From positions 186,001 through 250,000 of the forward strand of contig CAWCWA010000006.1 of assembly GCA_963799085.1 (NCBI GenBank): a stretch of DNA of 64,000 nt. Reading direction: 5' to 3'. Below the pieces are notes generated by a model. That model was not told the DNA's origin. It saw only the letters and a list, made by a program, of their open reading frames with translations, and did no database searches. Source of the DNA: AP-15 sp963799085 (GTDB lineage Bacteria; Pseudomonadota; Alphaproteobacteria; ATCC43930; CGMCC-115725). Shown in pieces: positions 44,557 through 53,706 of the stretch; the stretch's first letter is position 1, and each line of letters opens with the position of its first letter. The translations under genes and the position numbers were made by a program.

Positions 44557-45576
44557 TCAGCCGGGGCCGCTGACGCCCGCTTCGGCGAAGGTCGCCATGT
44601 CGGCATGGCAGGCAGCCGCCGCCTTCAAGACGCCGAGCGCCAATGCGGCGCCCGAGCCTTCGCCAAGCCGCATGCCGAGGTCGAAGAGCGGCCGCTGGGA
44701 GATTTGTTCGAGGAGGCGGCGGTGACCCGGTTCGGCCGAGACATGGGCGACGATGCAATGGTCGAGCGCATGGCGGTCGGCGGCGAACAGGGTTGCGGCG
44801 GCGGCGGTCGAGACAAAGCCGTCGAGCACGACTGGCACCCGGCCGAGGCGCGCTGCCAGGATTGCGCCCGTGATCGCCGCGAGTTCCAGCCCGCCCAGGC
44901 GCCGCAGCAGATCGAACGGGTCGCGGGCGTCCGGGCGATGGCGGGCGACCGCCGCGGCGACGGCCTTGCGCTTCTCTTCGAGTGCGGCGCCGGAAACGCC
45001 GGTGCCTGGCCCCGTCCAATCAGCCGCATCGCCGCCGAACAATCCGGCGCAGAGGGCGGCCGCCGCCGTGGTGTTGCCGATCCCCATCTCGCCCAGCGCC
45101 AGCGCATCGATGCCGGGCTCGACCGCCATCATGCCGTAGGCCATCGCCTTGGCGCATTCTTCCTCGCTCATCGCCGGTTCGAGGACGATGTCGCCGGTCG
45201 GCCTGTCGAGGTTCATCTCGTAGACCTTAAGATCGGCGTCGACGACGCGGCAGAGCTGGTTGATCGCCGCGCCTCCGACGATGAAGTTCTGCACCATCTG
45301 GGCCGTGACGGCGGCGGGATAGGCGGAGACGCCGCGCGCCGCCACCCCATGATTGCCGGCGAAGACGGCGACGCGCGGATGGTCCATGCGCGGCGGGTGT
45401 CGCGCCTGCCAGGTCGCGAGCCAGATCGCGAGATCTTCGAGGCGGCCGAGTGATCCCGGCGGCTTAGTCAATTGCGACTGGCGCAGACCGGCGGCACTGC
45501 CGGCCTCGAGGTCGGGTCCGGGCAGATGCTTCAGGAGTGCGCGCATCTCGTCGAGGTTGGCGGCCGGCTCATCCAT
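44557..45576 (-). CDS. cobT: Nicotinate-nucleotide:dimethylbenzimidazole phosphoribosyltransferase
   Basis: A 339-residue enzyme that attaches ribose phosphate to dimethylbenzimidazole to make alpha-ribazole phosphate, the lower ligand of cobalamin (CobU in Pseudomonas naming). It has TKPPGSLGRLEDLAIWLA, VAVFAGNHGVAARGVSAYPAAVTAQMV, GEMGIGNTTAAAAL and VSAEPGHRRLLE. The catalytic Glu is in GMRLGEGSGAALAL. ATG 45576 gives the family start; the open frame continues upstream to 46047 without similarity. It diverges from cobS with about 100 bases between. Confidence 0.95.
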   Translation of the reverse strand: MDEPAANLDEMRALLKHLPGPDLEAGSAAGLRQSQLTKPPGSLGRLEDLAIWLATWQARHPPRMDHPRVAVFAGNHGVAARGVSAYPAAVTAQMVQNFIVGGAAINQLCRVVDADLKVYEMNLDRPTGDIVLEPAMSEEECAKAMAYGMMAVEPGIDALALGEMGIGNTTAAAALCAGLFGGDAADWTGPGTGVSGAALEEKRKAVAAAVARHRPDARDPFDLLRRLGGLELAAITGAILAARLGRVPVVLDGFVSTAAAATLFAADRHALDHCIVAHVSAEPGHRRLLEQISQRPLFDLGMRLGEGSGAALALGVLKAAAACHADMATFAEAGVSGPG

Positions 45577-45678
45577 GTCATCCTCGCGTCGGCGACGTCT
45601 CGGGCATAGCATGCCAATAGAGCACGAAGGGTACCGCCGCCACCCCGGAAGGCGTCCGTAAATCGGCCGCCTCGTTTT

Positions 45679-46464
45679 ATGTTGCGGGCGATGATCGAAC
45701 CCGAGGACTCCGGCCGGCAGGCGAGTCTCGTGGCGGACCTTGCCGCCGCTACCGCGTTTTTGACCCGCATTCCGACAGGAGCCACGGCCCGGCCGCAGCG
45801 CCCGCTCGCCAGGTCGGCCTGGGCCTTTCCGCTGGTCGGCGCCGGGATCGGCGCGGTTGCGGCCTTTGTCTTGGGGGGCGTGCAACTGGCGGGATGCGGC
45901 GATGCGGCGGCGGCGTTGCTGGCGGTGTTCGCTGGGATCGCCTTGACCGGCGCCCTGCACGAAGACGGTCTTGCCGACGCGGCGGACGGGCTCTTTGGCG
46001 GCGCCGACCGCGGAGCGCGGCTCACGATCATGCGCGACAGCCGGCACGGCACCTTTGCGGTGCTGGCGCTGCTCTTGAGCGTGGGATTGCGCGCGGCGGC
46101 ATTGGTTTATATCGGCCAGGCGATCCTTGCCGGGTTAGCGCTGATCGCGGCGCATGCCGTCTCGCGCGCCGCCCTGCCGGCGGTCATGCGCGCCCTTGCC
46201 CCGGCTCGACCCGACGGTCTTGGCGCAGCGGCCGGCCGGCCCACGCGCATCGGCGCATCGGTCGCCGCCGCAATCGGGATATTCCTCGCGCTCTCGGCAC
46301 TGGGGCCGGGCCGCGGCGCCGTAGCCGTGCTTGCGGCCGGCGCGACGATGGCGGCCGCGGCGACGCTTGCGCAGCGCCGGATCGGCGGCTACACGGGTGA
46401 CGTCCTGGGGGCGCTGCAACAGATCGGAGAGATTGTCATGCTGCTCGCGGCGGCGGCGAGATGA
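45679..46464 (+). CDS. cobS: Adenosylcobinamide-GDP ribazoletransferase (cobalamin synthase)
   Basis: A 261-residue inner-membrane enzyme joining adenosylcobinamide-GDP and alpha-ribazole, the last assembly step (CobV in Pseudomonas naming). It has ATAFLTRIPTG near the start, the ALHEDGLADAADGLFGG metal-binding motif, LTIMRDSRHGTFAV, and about six hydrophobic helices to the RIGGYTGDVLGALQQIGEI block. ATG 45691 is an alternative start four codons in. Its stop overlaps the cobC start by 4 bases. Confidence 0.94.
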   Translation: MLRAMIEPEDSGRQASLVADLAAATAFLTRIPTGATARPQRPLARSAWAFPLVGAGIGAVAAFVLGGVQLAGCGDAAAALLAVFAGIALTGALHEDGLADAADGLFGGADRGARLTIMRDSRHGTFAVLALLLSVGLRAAALVYIGQAILAGLALIAAHAVSRAALPAVMRALAPARPDGLGAAAGRPTRIGASVAAAIGIFLALSALGPGRGAVAVLAAGATMAAAATLAQRRIGGYTGDVLGALQQIGEIVMLLAAAAR

Positions 46465-47096
46465 GGGTCGTCACGACCCGGCTATGGTGGGTGCGGCACG
46501 CGCCCGTTTCCGACGGCGGCCGCGTCTACGGCCAGAGCGACCTGCCTTGCGACTGCAGCGAGGCCGCGATTTTTGCCGGACTTGCCGAACAATTACCGCA
46601 GAGCGCGGTGTGGGTCACGAGCCATTTGCGCCGCACGCACGAGACCGCGGCGGCGATTGTGGCGGCCGGGCTCGCGGGGCCCGCGCCGATCCCCGGACCG
46701 GATGTCGCCCTGTTGCCCGATCTCGCCGAGCAGCATTTCGGCGACTGGCAGGGAATGACCTATGAGGAGGTCAACTGGCTGCGGGGCGGCGCTCCGCGGT
46801 TCTGGCATTCGCCCGCGCATTTGACACCGCCCGGCGGCGAGAGTTTCGTCGATGTCGTGGCGCGGGTGTCGCGGTCGGTGCGGGGCCTGGTCGAGAGGCA
46901 TTCCGGCCGCGACATCATCGCCGTCGCTCATGGCGGCACGATCCGCGCGGCACTCGCCCAGGCATTGGGTCTCGACCCGGAAGCGGCGCTCGCGTTTGCG
47001 GTCGAGAACTGCTCGATCACCCGCATCGACCACATCGCCGGTCCCGGCCCGGGCTATGCCTGGCGGGTGGTCACCGTCAACCGCCCGCCACGCTAA
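46461..47096 (+). CDS. cobC: Histidine phosphatase, alpha-ribazole phosphatase type
   Basis: A 211-residue phosphoglycerate-mutase-like phosphatase. The catalytic His is in LWWVRHAPV, the second His in IIAVAHGGTIRAAL, the Arg in THLRRTHETA-like SHLRRTHETAAAI, and the acid pocket in EQHFGDWQGMTYEEV. It probably removes the 5'-phosphate from alpha-ribazole phosphate or adenosylcobalamin phosphate. It overlaps cobS by 4 bases and is coupled to it. The family is broad, so the assignment leans on the cobalamin context. Confidence 0.85.
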   Translation: MRVVTTRLWWVRHAPVSDGGRVYGQSDLPCDCSEAAIFAGLAEQLPQSAVWVTSHLRRTHETAAAIVAAGLAGPAPIPGPDVALLPDLAEQHFGDWQGMTYEEVNWLRGGAPRFWHSPAHLTPPGGESFVDVVARVSRSVRGLVERHSGRDIIAVAHGGTIRAALAQALGLDPEAALAFAVENCSITRIDHIAGPGPGYAWRVVTVNRPPR

Positions 47097-47098
47097 GG

Positions 47099-47508
47099 TC
47101 AGCCAGGGGACGGCATTTTCGGGAAGCGCTGGCGCTCGCCGGCGAGGCTGACCCAAGGCTGGGCGCTGTCGCAGAATATCTCCATCGCCGGCTTGACCCA
47201 GCTTGGATCATCGAGCGTTCCCGCCGGCAGCATGACCGCATCGGGCATCAGCTCGGCCGCCACCGTCACCGGCGAGGCGCAGTCGGGACAGAATTGCCGA
47301 TAGGTCTCCTTGCCGCTGTCGCCGTGCCCGGTAAGGTCTTGGTCATCCCCTGCACGCTGAGCGCCGACTTCGGCACCGCGACGACGACATTGAACGCGCT
47401 GCCGGACGCTTTCTGGCAAGTCGTGCAATGACAGACGCCGACAAAGATCGGCTCGGCATCTGCCGAATAGCGCACCTTGCCGCAAACGCAGCCGCCCTCG
47501 AGTTTCAT
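47099..47508 (-). CDS. GFA-family zinc protein (glutathione-dependent formaldehyde-activating-like; apparent frameshift)
   Basis: About 136 residues when repaired. The GFA zinc ligands are visible: CVCG (residues 8-11), VCHCTTCQKASGSAFN, and FCPDCASP after the frameshift near 47330. ATG 47508 (MKLEGGCVCGKVRYSADAEP) is the family start; the open frame upstream overlaps the riboswitch and is not coding. The family includes the glutathione/S-hydroxymethyl-glutathione synthase-like proteins, but most members have no proven reaction. It is convergent with cobC, 2 bases apart, and diverges from the riboswitch-led cob operon. Confidence 0.85.
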
Positions 47509-47583
47509 CGGTCCCTCCTCTGTCGCGGGCCCGCAGGATGGCGGGCTGACGAAGAGATGGCGACGGCCGGCAGGGCGTGCTAG

Positions 47584-47744
47584 CGTCCTTCGTGCGATGC
47601 GACAGGGAAGTCCGGTGCAAGACCGGCGCTGCCCCCGCAACTGTAAGCGGCGAGACCGCGGCAACGGCCACTGGCCCAATGCGGGTTGGGAAGGCGCCGC
47701 GGGCGACGACCCCGAGCCAGGAGACCTCCGCATCGCCAAGGTCT
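47584..47744 (+). ncRNA. Cobalamin riboswitch
   Basis: The conserved core is plain: GGGAAGTCCGGTGCAAGACC, CGGCGCTGCCCCCGCAACTG, TAAGCGG, then GCCACTGG, GGGAAGGCG and the B12 box AGCCAGGAGACCT at 47715-47727. The order and spacing match the class I cobalamin (AdoCbl-type) riboswitch. It lies 30 bases before the cobU start and would lower expression of the whole cobU-to-cobQ chain when cobalamin is plentiful. Confidence 0.95.
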
Positions 47745-47773
47745 GGACAATTCCTCGGGCGGAGGAGGAGCCT

Positions 47774-48326
47774 TTGTCGAAATTGCCCGCGTCGGCCGGG
47801 CTGCCGCCGGTAACGCTGGTTCTGGGTGGGGCGCGCTCGGGCAAAAGCCGCTATGCCGAAGCGGCTGGTCGAGGAGGCGGCCGTTTCCGGCGACCTATTG
47901 CGCGACCGCGACGGCCGGCGACGCCGAGATGGCGAGATGGCCGAGCGTATCGCCGCCCACCGCGCCCGGCGTGGACCTTTCTGGCATACGGTCGAGGAGC
48001 CCCTGGCGCTGGCGCCGGTAATCGCAGCCGAGGCGCGCGCCGATCGCCCATTGCTGATCGACTGCCTGACGCTGTGGCTGTCGAACCTGCTGCTCGCCGG
48101 CCGGCCGGTCGAGGACGAGATCGAGGCGCTTTGCGCCGCGTTGCGTCTGGCGGCGGGACCGGTCGTGCTCGTCGCCAACGAGGTGGGGCTGGGGCTGGTG
48201 CCCGAAACGCCGCTCGGCCGGCGGTTTCGCGATGCGGCCGGGCGGCTCAACCAGGAGGTCGCCAAGATCGCCGACCGCGTCGTCTTTCTCGCCGCCGGCC
48301 TGCCGCTCGTGCTGAAGGACGGGTGA
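47774..48326 (+). CDS. cobU: Adenosylcobinamide kinase / guanylyltransferase (apparent frameshifts)
   Basis: About 183 residues when repaired. It phosphorylates adenosylcobinamide and adds GMP (CobP in Pseudomonas naming). The P-loop is VLGGARSGKSRYAEA; downstream frames give LVEEAAVSG, YCATATAGDAEMA, AERIAAHRARRGPFW, LLIDCLTLWLSNLL and VANEVGLGLVPETPLGR. Three shifts lie between 47855 and 47945, one beside a near-repeat of GAGATGGC. The start is probably TTG 47774, behind GGAGGAGGAG, since no ATG fits. It is first in the riboswitch-led operon. As written it is not translatable in full. Confidence 0.85.
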
Positions 48327-48329
48327 GCG

Positions 48330-49355
48330 ATGCGGCGGGTTCCGGCGACGGTCATCACCGGCTTTCTCGGCGCCGGCAAGACGAGCCTCGTGCGCCATCT
48401 CCTGGCGCATGCCTCGGGGCGCCGCCTCGCCGTCGTGGTCAACGAGTTTGGCGAACTCGGCATCGACCGCGAGTTGCTGCTGGGCTGCGGCGATCAAACC
48501 TGCGGCGAGGACGACATCGTCGAATTGGCGAACGGCTGCCTCTGCTGCACGGTCGCCGAGGATTTCCTGCCGACGCTCGGCCGGCTTCTCGACCGCGCCG
48601 CGCCGCCCGACCACATCCTGATCGAGACCTCGGGCTTGGCGTTGCCGAAACCCCTGGTGCAGGCCTTCGCCTGGCCCGAAATCCGCACGCGCACGACGGT
48701 CGATGGTGTGTTGACCGTGATCGACGCAGCCGCGGCGGCGGCCGGGCGCTTTGCCGACGATCCCGAGGCGGTGGCGCGCGAACGGGCAGCCGATCCGGCG
48801 CTTGCCCACGACAACCCGCTCGAAGAAGTCTTTACCGACCAGCTCGCCTGCGCCGACCTTGTCGTGCTGAACAAGACCGATCTCCTCGATCCGGTGGCGC
48901 TGACGGCGTTACGCCGTGACCTCGAGGCGCGGCTTCGTCCGGGCGTCAAGCTCCTCGCCGCGCAGGAGGGCCGGGTGCCGCCGGCGGTGGCGCTCGGCCT
49001 TGACGCGACGGCCGAAGATGACCTCGCCGCCCGCCCGTCGGTGCACGATCTCGCCGCCGATCACGACCACGATGATTTCGAGAGTTTCGTCGTGACGCTT
49101 GGGCCGGCGACGGATAGCGCTCTGCTGACGGCCCGGCTGCGCGCAGCAATCCGCGAGCACGACGTTCTGCGCGTCAAGGGCTTCATCGACGTTCCGGAAC
49201 GAGAGCGGCGGCTCGTGCTGCAGGCGGTCGGCGGCCGCATCCAGCAGCATTTCGACCGTCCCTGGGCGATCGGCGAAGAGCGCACGACCCGGCTCGTCGT
49301 GATCGGCAGGAAGGGCCTCGATCGGGCTGCGATCGCCGCGGCGCTCGGTGCCTGA
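48330..49355 (+). CDS. cobW: CobW-family GTPase (metal chaperone)
   Basis: A 341-residue G3E GTPase. Walker A is GFLGAGKTSLVRHLL, the metal-binding C-x-C-C is GCLCC, switch regions include NEFGELGIDRELLL and LIETSGLALPKPL, and the base-recognition motif is LNKTD. A short His/Asp patch (DHDHDD) lies near residue 250, and the C-terminal CobW domain follows (LRVKGFIDVPERERRLVLQAVGG). It is thought to deliver cobalt to the CobN-containing chelatase, and here it lies immediately before cobN. It starts 4 bases after cobU. Confidence 0.94.
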   Translation: MRRVPATVITGFLGAGKTSLVRHLLAHASGRRLAVVVNEFGELGIDRELLLGCGDQTCGEDDIVELANGCLCCTVAEDFLPTLGRLLDRAAPPDHILIETSGLALPKPLVQAFAWPEIRTRTTVDGVLTVIDAAAAAAGRFADDPEAVARERAADPALAHDNPLEEVFTDQLACADLVVLNKTDLLDPVALTALRRDLEARLRPGVKLLAAQEGRVPPAVALGLDATAEDDLAARPSVHDLAADHDHDDFESFVVTLGPATDSALLTARLRAAIREHDVLRVKGFIDVPERERRLVLQAVGGRIQQHFDRPWAIGEERTTRLVVIGRKGLDRAAIAAALGA

Positions 49356-52300
49356 ATGCATCTCCTGGCGGCACTTCCCGGACAGATCGCGGACGGCTCG
49401 GAGGCGGTCGATCTCGGCCAAAGCCCGGGCGAGATCGTCGTGCTGTCGAGCGCGGACACCGAACTTGCGCTGCTCGCGGCGGCGCAGGCTCGGCGGCGCG
49501 CGCAAGACCCGGCGACGCCGAGCCTGCGGCTCGCGCCGATCCTGCGGCTCGGCCACAATTTCTCGGTCGATCTCTATATGGAGAGGGTGGCGGACGCCCG
49601 TCTTGTCATCGCCCGGGTGCTGGGCGGCAGCGGCTATTGGGCCTATGGCGTCGAGCGCCTGGTCGAGACCTGCCGGGCGCACCGCATCCCGCTGGCGCTG
49701 TTGCCCGGCGACGAGAAGCCCGACGCCGAGCTGGCCGAACTATCGAGCGTGACGCCCGCGAGCCGGCGGCGGTTGTGGCGCTATCTCGCCGAAGGCGGCC
49801 CCGGCAATGCCGGGAATTTTCTGCGCTACGCCGGAAGTCTGATCGGCCGCGAGAGCGAATGGGCGGAGCCCGCGCCGTTGTTGCGCGCCGGCTATTACTG
49901 GCCGGACCGGGCGCTGCCGAGTTTCGCCGAGATCGCCGGGGAATGGCGGGGGACGGGCGGGGTGGCTGCCGATCATGTTCTACCGGGCGCTCGTCCAGTC
50001 CGGCAACACCGCACCGGTGGAGGCGCTCGCCCAGGCGCTCGCGGCGCGCGGCTTGCGGCCGCTGCCGGTTTTCGTCGCCAGCCTCAAGGACGCGGAGGCG
50101 GCGGAGCTCCTCGCCGCTGCGTTCGCCGCCGCACCCCCCGCCGTGATCCTCAACGCCACCGGCTTTTCGGCTCGTAGCGGCGATCGGCCCGACCCGCTGG
50201 CGGCGGCGGATTGCCCGATCCTGCAGGTCGTTTTCGCCGGCGGCGACGCCGAGACTTGGCGCGCGGGAACCCGCGGCCTCGGCCCGCGCGACCTGGCGAT
50301 GAACGTGGCGCTGCCGGAGATTGACGGACGAATCCTGTCGCGCGCGGTCTCGTTCAAGGCGTCCATGGGCCGCGACCCCGAGACCGAAATCGATCTCGTC
50401 GGTTATCGCCCGGTCGCGGACCGCATCGCGTTCGTCGCCGATCTCGCGCACAATTGGGCGCGCTTGCGCGAACGGCCGCCGGCCGAGCGGCGGATCGCCT
50501 TGGTGCTGGCCAATTATCCGAACAGCGACGGCCGCATCGGCAATGGCGTCGGGCTCGACACGCCAGCCTCGGCGATCGGCGGTTTTGCAGACGCTCGCGG
50601 CGGCCGGTTACCGGATCGCAGACATCCCGCCGGACGGCGACGCGCTGATCGGGCGGCTGCTTTCCGGCCCGACCAACGCGAAGCCGCGGCGCGCCCTCGA
50701 GGAATCGCTGTCGTTTGCCGATTATTCGGTGTTTTTCACGAGCCTGGCGCCAGCGGTTCAGGAGGCAGTGACGGCGCGCTGGGGGCCGGCCGAGCGCGAT
50801 CCATTCTTTCGGCCGGGCAGGCTTGATTGCGGCCGTTTCGCGATACCCGGGTTCCGTCTCGGCAACGTCGCGGTGCTGGTGCAGCCGGCGCGCGGCTACA
50901 ATATCGATCCGAAATCGACCTATCACGACCCGGCGCTGGTCCCGCCGCACTCCTACCTTGCCGCCTATGCCTGGCTCTCCGAGGCGTTCCGGGCAGACGC
51001 GGTCATTCATCTCGGCAAGCACGGCACGCTCGAATGGCTGCCGGGGAAAGCGCTCGCCTTGTCGGCCGAGTGCTTCCCGGAAGCAACACTCGCGCCGTTG
51101 CCGCATCTCTATCCGTTCATCGTTAACGATCCGGGCGAGGGCACACAGGCGAAGCGCCGCGCCCAGGCGGTCATCGTTGACCACCTGACCCCGCCCCTGA
51201 CCCGCGCCGGCAGCTACGGCCTGCCGGCCGAACTCGAACGGTTGATCGACGAATATTACGAGGCGGCGCAAGGCGATCCGCGCCGCGTCGGGGTACTGGC
51301 GGCGGCGATCCTGGAGCAGGCGCGGGGGGCCGGCATCGACGGCGATTGCGGTATCGCTGCCTGCGATGAGCCCGCGGCGGCGCTGTGCAAGCTCGACGGG
51401 TTTCTCTGCGAACTGAAGGAGTTGCAGATCCGTGACGGGCTGCATGTCTTCGGAAAGAGCCCCGAGGGCGAAGCGCTGACGGCGCTGCTCGTCGCCTTTG
51501 CCCGGCCGGGGCGCGGCCGGGAGCCCCAGGACGCCTCGCTGTTGCGCGCACTTGCCGCCGATCTCGGTCTCGGCTGCGACCCGCTCGCCCTCGACCTTGC
51601 CGAGCCATGGCGCGGACCCCGACCGGCTGCATTGGAGGGTCCCGGCCCCTGGCGCGATGCCGGCGACACAGTCGAGCGCTTGGAAGCGCTGGCGCTGCGG
51701 CTGGTCGCCGGCGAAATCGCGCCGGAGGAAGGTTGGCAGCGCACCACCGCCGTCCTCGATTGGATCGACCGCCAGTTGCGGCCGGCCGTCATTGCCTGCG
51801 GTGCGGAGGAGTTGGCGGGGCTGCTCAAGGGTCTCGCCGGCCGTTTCGTGACGCCCGGCCCGTCCGGCGCGCCGAGCCGCGGCCGCCCCGAAGTCCTGCC
51901 GACCGGGCGGAATTTTTATTCGGTCGATACCCGCGCGGTGCCGACGCCGGCGGCGTGGCAGCTCGGCTGGAAATCGGCGGCAATGCTGGTCGAGCGCCAC
52001 GCGCAGGATCACGGGAACTATCCCGAGCGGGTGGCGCTCTCGGCCTGGGGGACGGCCAACATGCGCACCGGCGGCGACGATGTCGCCCAGGCACTGGCCT
52101 TGATGGGGGTCCGCCCGGCCTGGGAAAGGGCGAGCGGACGGGTGACCGGGTTCGAGATCCTGCCGGCGTCGGTGCTCGACCGGCCGAGAGTGGACGTCAC
52201 GCTGCGGGTTTCGGGCTTCTTTCGCGACGCCTTTCCAGGGCTGATCGACCTTGTCGATTCGGCCGCCCGCGCCGTCGCCGCCCTCGACGAGCCGGCGTTG

Positions 52301-53086
52301 GTCAATCCGCTTGCCGCCCGCGTCAGGGCTGACCAAGAAGCACTTGAGGCCCAGGGCGTGGCGCCCGAGGAGGCCGCCCGCCGCGCCGGCTACCGTGTTT
52401 TTGGCTCGAAGCCCGGCGCCTATGGGGCGGGGCTGCAGGTCATGATCGACGAGCGGATCTGGAAGGACGAGGCGGATCTCGCCGAGACTTGGCTCGGCTG
52501 GAGCGGCTACGCCTATGGCGCAGGGGCCGAGGGAAGGGCGGAGCGCGGGATGCTCGAAGCGCGGCTTACGGCGGCCGACGCGGTATTGCACAACCAGGAC
52601 AACCGCGAGCACGACCTTCTCGACAGCGACGACTACTACCAGTTCGAAGGCGGGCTGGCGCTCGTTGTCCGGCATCTGTCAGGGCAAGCGCCGCCGGTCT
52701 ACCACAACGACCACTCGCAGCCGGACGCGCCGCGCATCCGCACACTGCGCGAGGAGTTGGGGCGTATTGTGCGCGGCCGGGCGGCAAACCCGCGCTGGAT
52801 CGCCGGCGTCATGCGCCACGGCTACAAGGGGGCGGCCGAGATCGCCGCCACGGTCGATTACCTTTTCGCCTTCGCCGCGACCGCGCGGGCGGTCGACGAC
52901 GCGCATTTCGCGGTACTCTACGACGCCTATCTCGGAGACCCGGCGGTGCGGGACTTCATGATGGCAAGCAACCCCGCGGCTCTCGCCGATGTCGAGGATC
53001 GCTTCCGGGAGGCGGTCGAGCGCGGACTGTGGCGGCCGAAGCGCAACAGCATCCGCGCGGCGCTGGCGCGGGAGGAAACTGGATGA
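49356..53086 (+). CDS. cobN: Cobaltochelatase large subunit (apparent frameshifts)
   Basis: About 1243 residues when repaired, the usual CobN length. It inserts Co(II) into hydrogenobyrinic acid a,c-diamide in the aerobic pathway, together with ATPase subunits not in this window. The N-terminus reads MHLLAALPGQIADGSEAVDL. Frames shift near 49965 (to IMFYRALVQSGNTAPVEALA) and near 50590 (to VLQTLAAAGYRIADIPPDG). The long C-terminal part is intact, with HLGKHGTLEWLPGKA, NFYSVDTRAVPTPAAWQLG and HRDFYQFEGG-like DDYYQFEGGLAL. It abuts cobW (starts the base after) and overlaps cobO by 4 bases. Confidence 0.92.
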
Positions 53087-53706
53087 GCGGCACGGCCGAG
53101 ACGGAAGAAGACATCAACCGCCGGCACAACGAAAAGATGGCGCGGCGCAAGGCGGCGCGCGATCGCATGCTAGTGACCAAAACCGAGGAACGCGGCCTCC
53201 TGATCGTCCATACCGGCAAGGGGAAGGGCAAATCGACCGCCGCATTCGGACTCGTGCTGCGCTGTCTCGGCCACGGCATGCGGGTCGGCATCGTCCAGTT
53301 CGTCAAGGGCGTGTGGTCGACGGGCGAGCGGGTGGCGCTCGAACGGTTTGGCGATCTCGTCACCTGCCGGGCGATGGGCGAGGGCTTTACCTGGGACACC
53401 CAGGACCGCGCCCGCGACATCGCCGCCGCGCGCAACGCCTGGGAAGCGGCCAAGGCGATGATTGCCGATCCGTCCTATCGCCTGGTGCTGCTCGACGAAC
53501 TCAACATCGTGTTGCGCTACGATTACCTGCCGGTCGGCGAAGTGCTGGCCGTGTTGCGGGCCAAGCCGCGCGATCTCCATGTCGTCGTGACCGGCCGCAA
53601 CGCCAAGCCGGAACTGGTCGAGGCGGCCGACCTCGTCACCGAAATGACCCTCGTCAAGCACCCGTTCCGCGACGGCGTCAAGGCGCAGCAGGGAATCGAG
53701 TTCTGA
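53083..53706 (+). CDS. cobO: Cob(I)yrinic acid a,c-diamide adenosyltransferase
   Basis: A 207-residue CobA/BtuR-type enzyme that transfers the adenosyl group of ATP to reduced cobalt. The unusual P-loop VHTGKGKGKSTAAFGL (about residues 43-58) is diagnostic, followed by VGIVQFVKGVWSTGE and the LVLLDELNIVLRYDYL block and HVVVTGRNAKPELVEAADLVTEM. The N-terminal helix with NRRHNEKMARRKAARD is typical. Its start overlaps the cobN stop (ATGA) and its stop overlaps the cobQ start by one base (TGATG). Confidence 0.95.
   Translation: MSGTAETEEDINRRHNEKMARRKAARDRMLVTKTEERGLLIVHTGKGKGKSTAAFGLVLRCLGHGMRVGIVQFVKGVWSTGERVALERFGDLVTCRAMGEGFTWDTQDRARDIAAARNAWEAAKAMIADPSYRLVLLDELNIVLRYDYLPVGEVLAVLRAKPRDLHVVVTGRNAKPELVEAADLVTEMTLVKHPFRDGVKAQQGIEF

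Noticed and set aside
44557..46047. Upstream extension of the cobT frame to 46047
   Set aside because: The extra 157 residues have no CobT similarity and would overlap cobS on the other strand; ATG 45576 gives the normal family start.
50354..52675. A 773-codon open frame on the minus strand opposite cobN
   Set aside because: It is a shadow of the strongly conserved cobN coding sequence, with no recognisable domain and biased composition.
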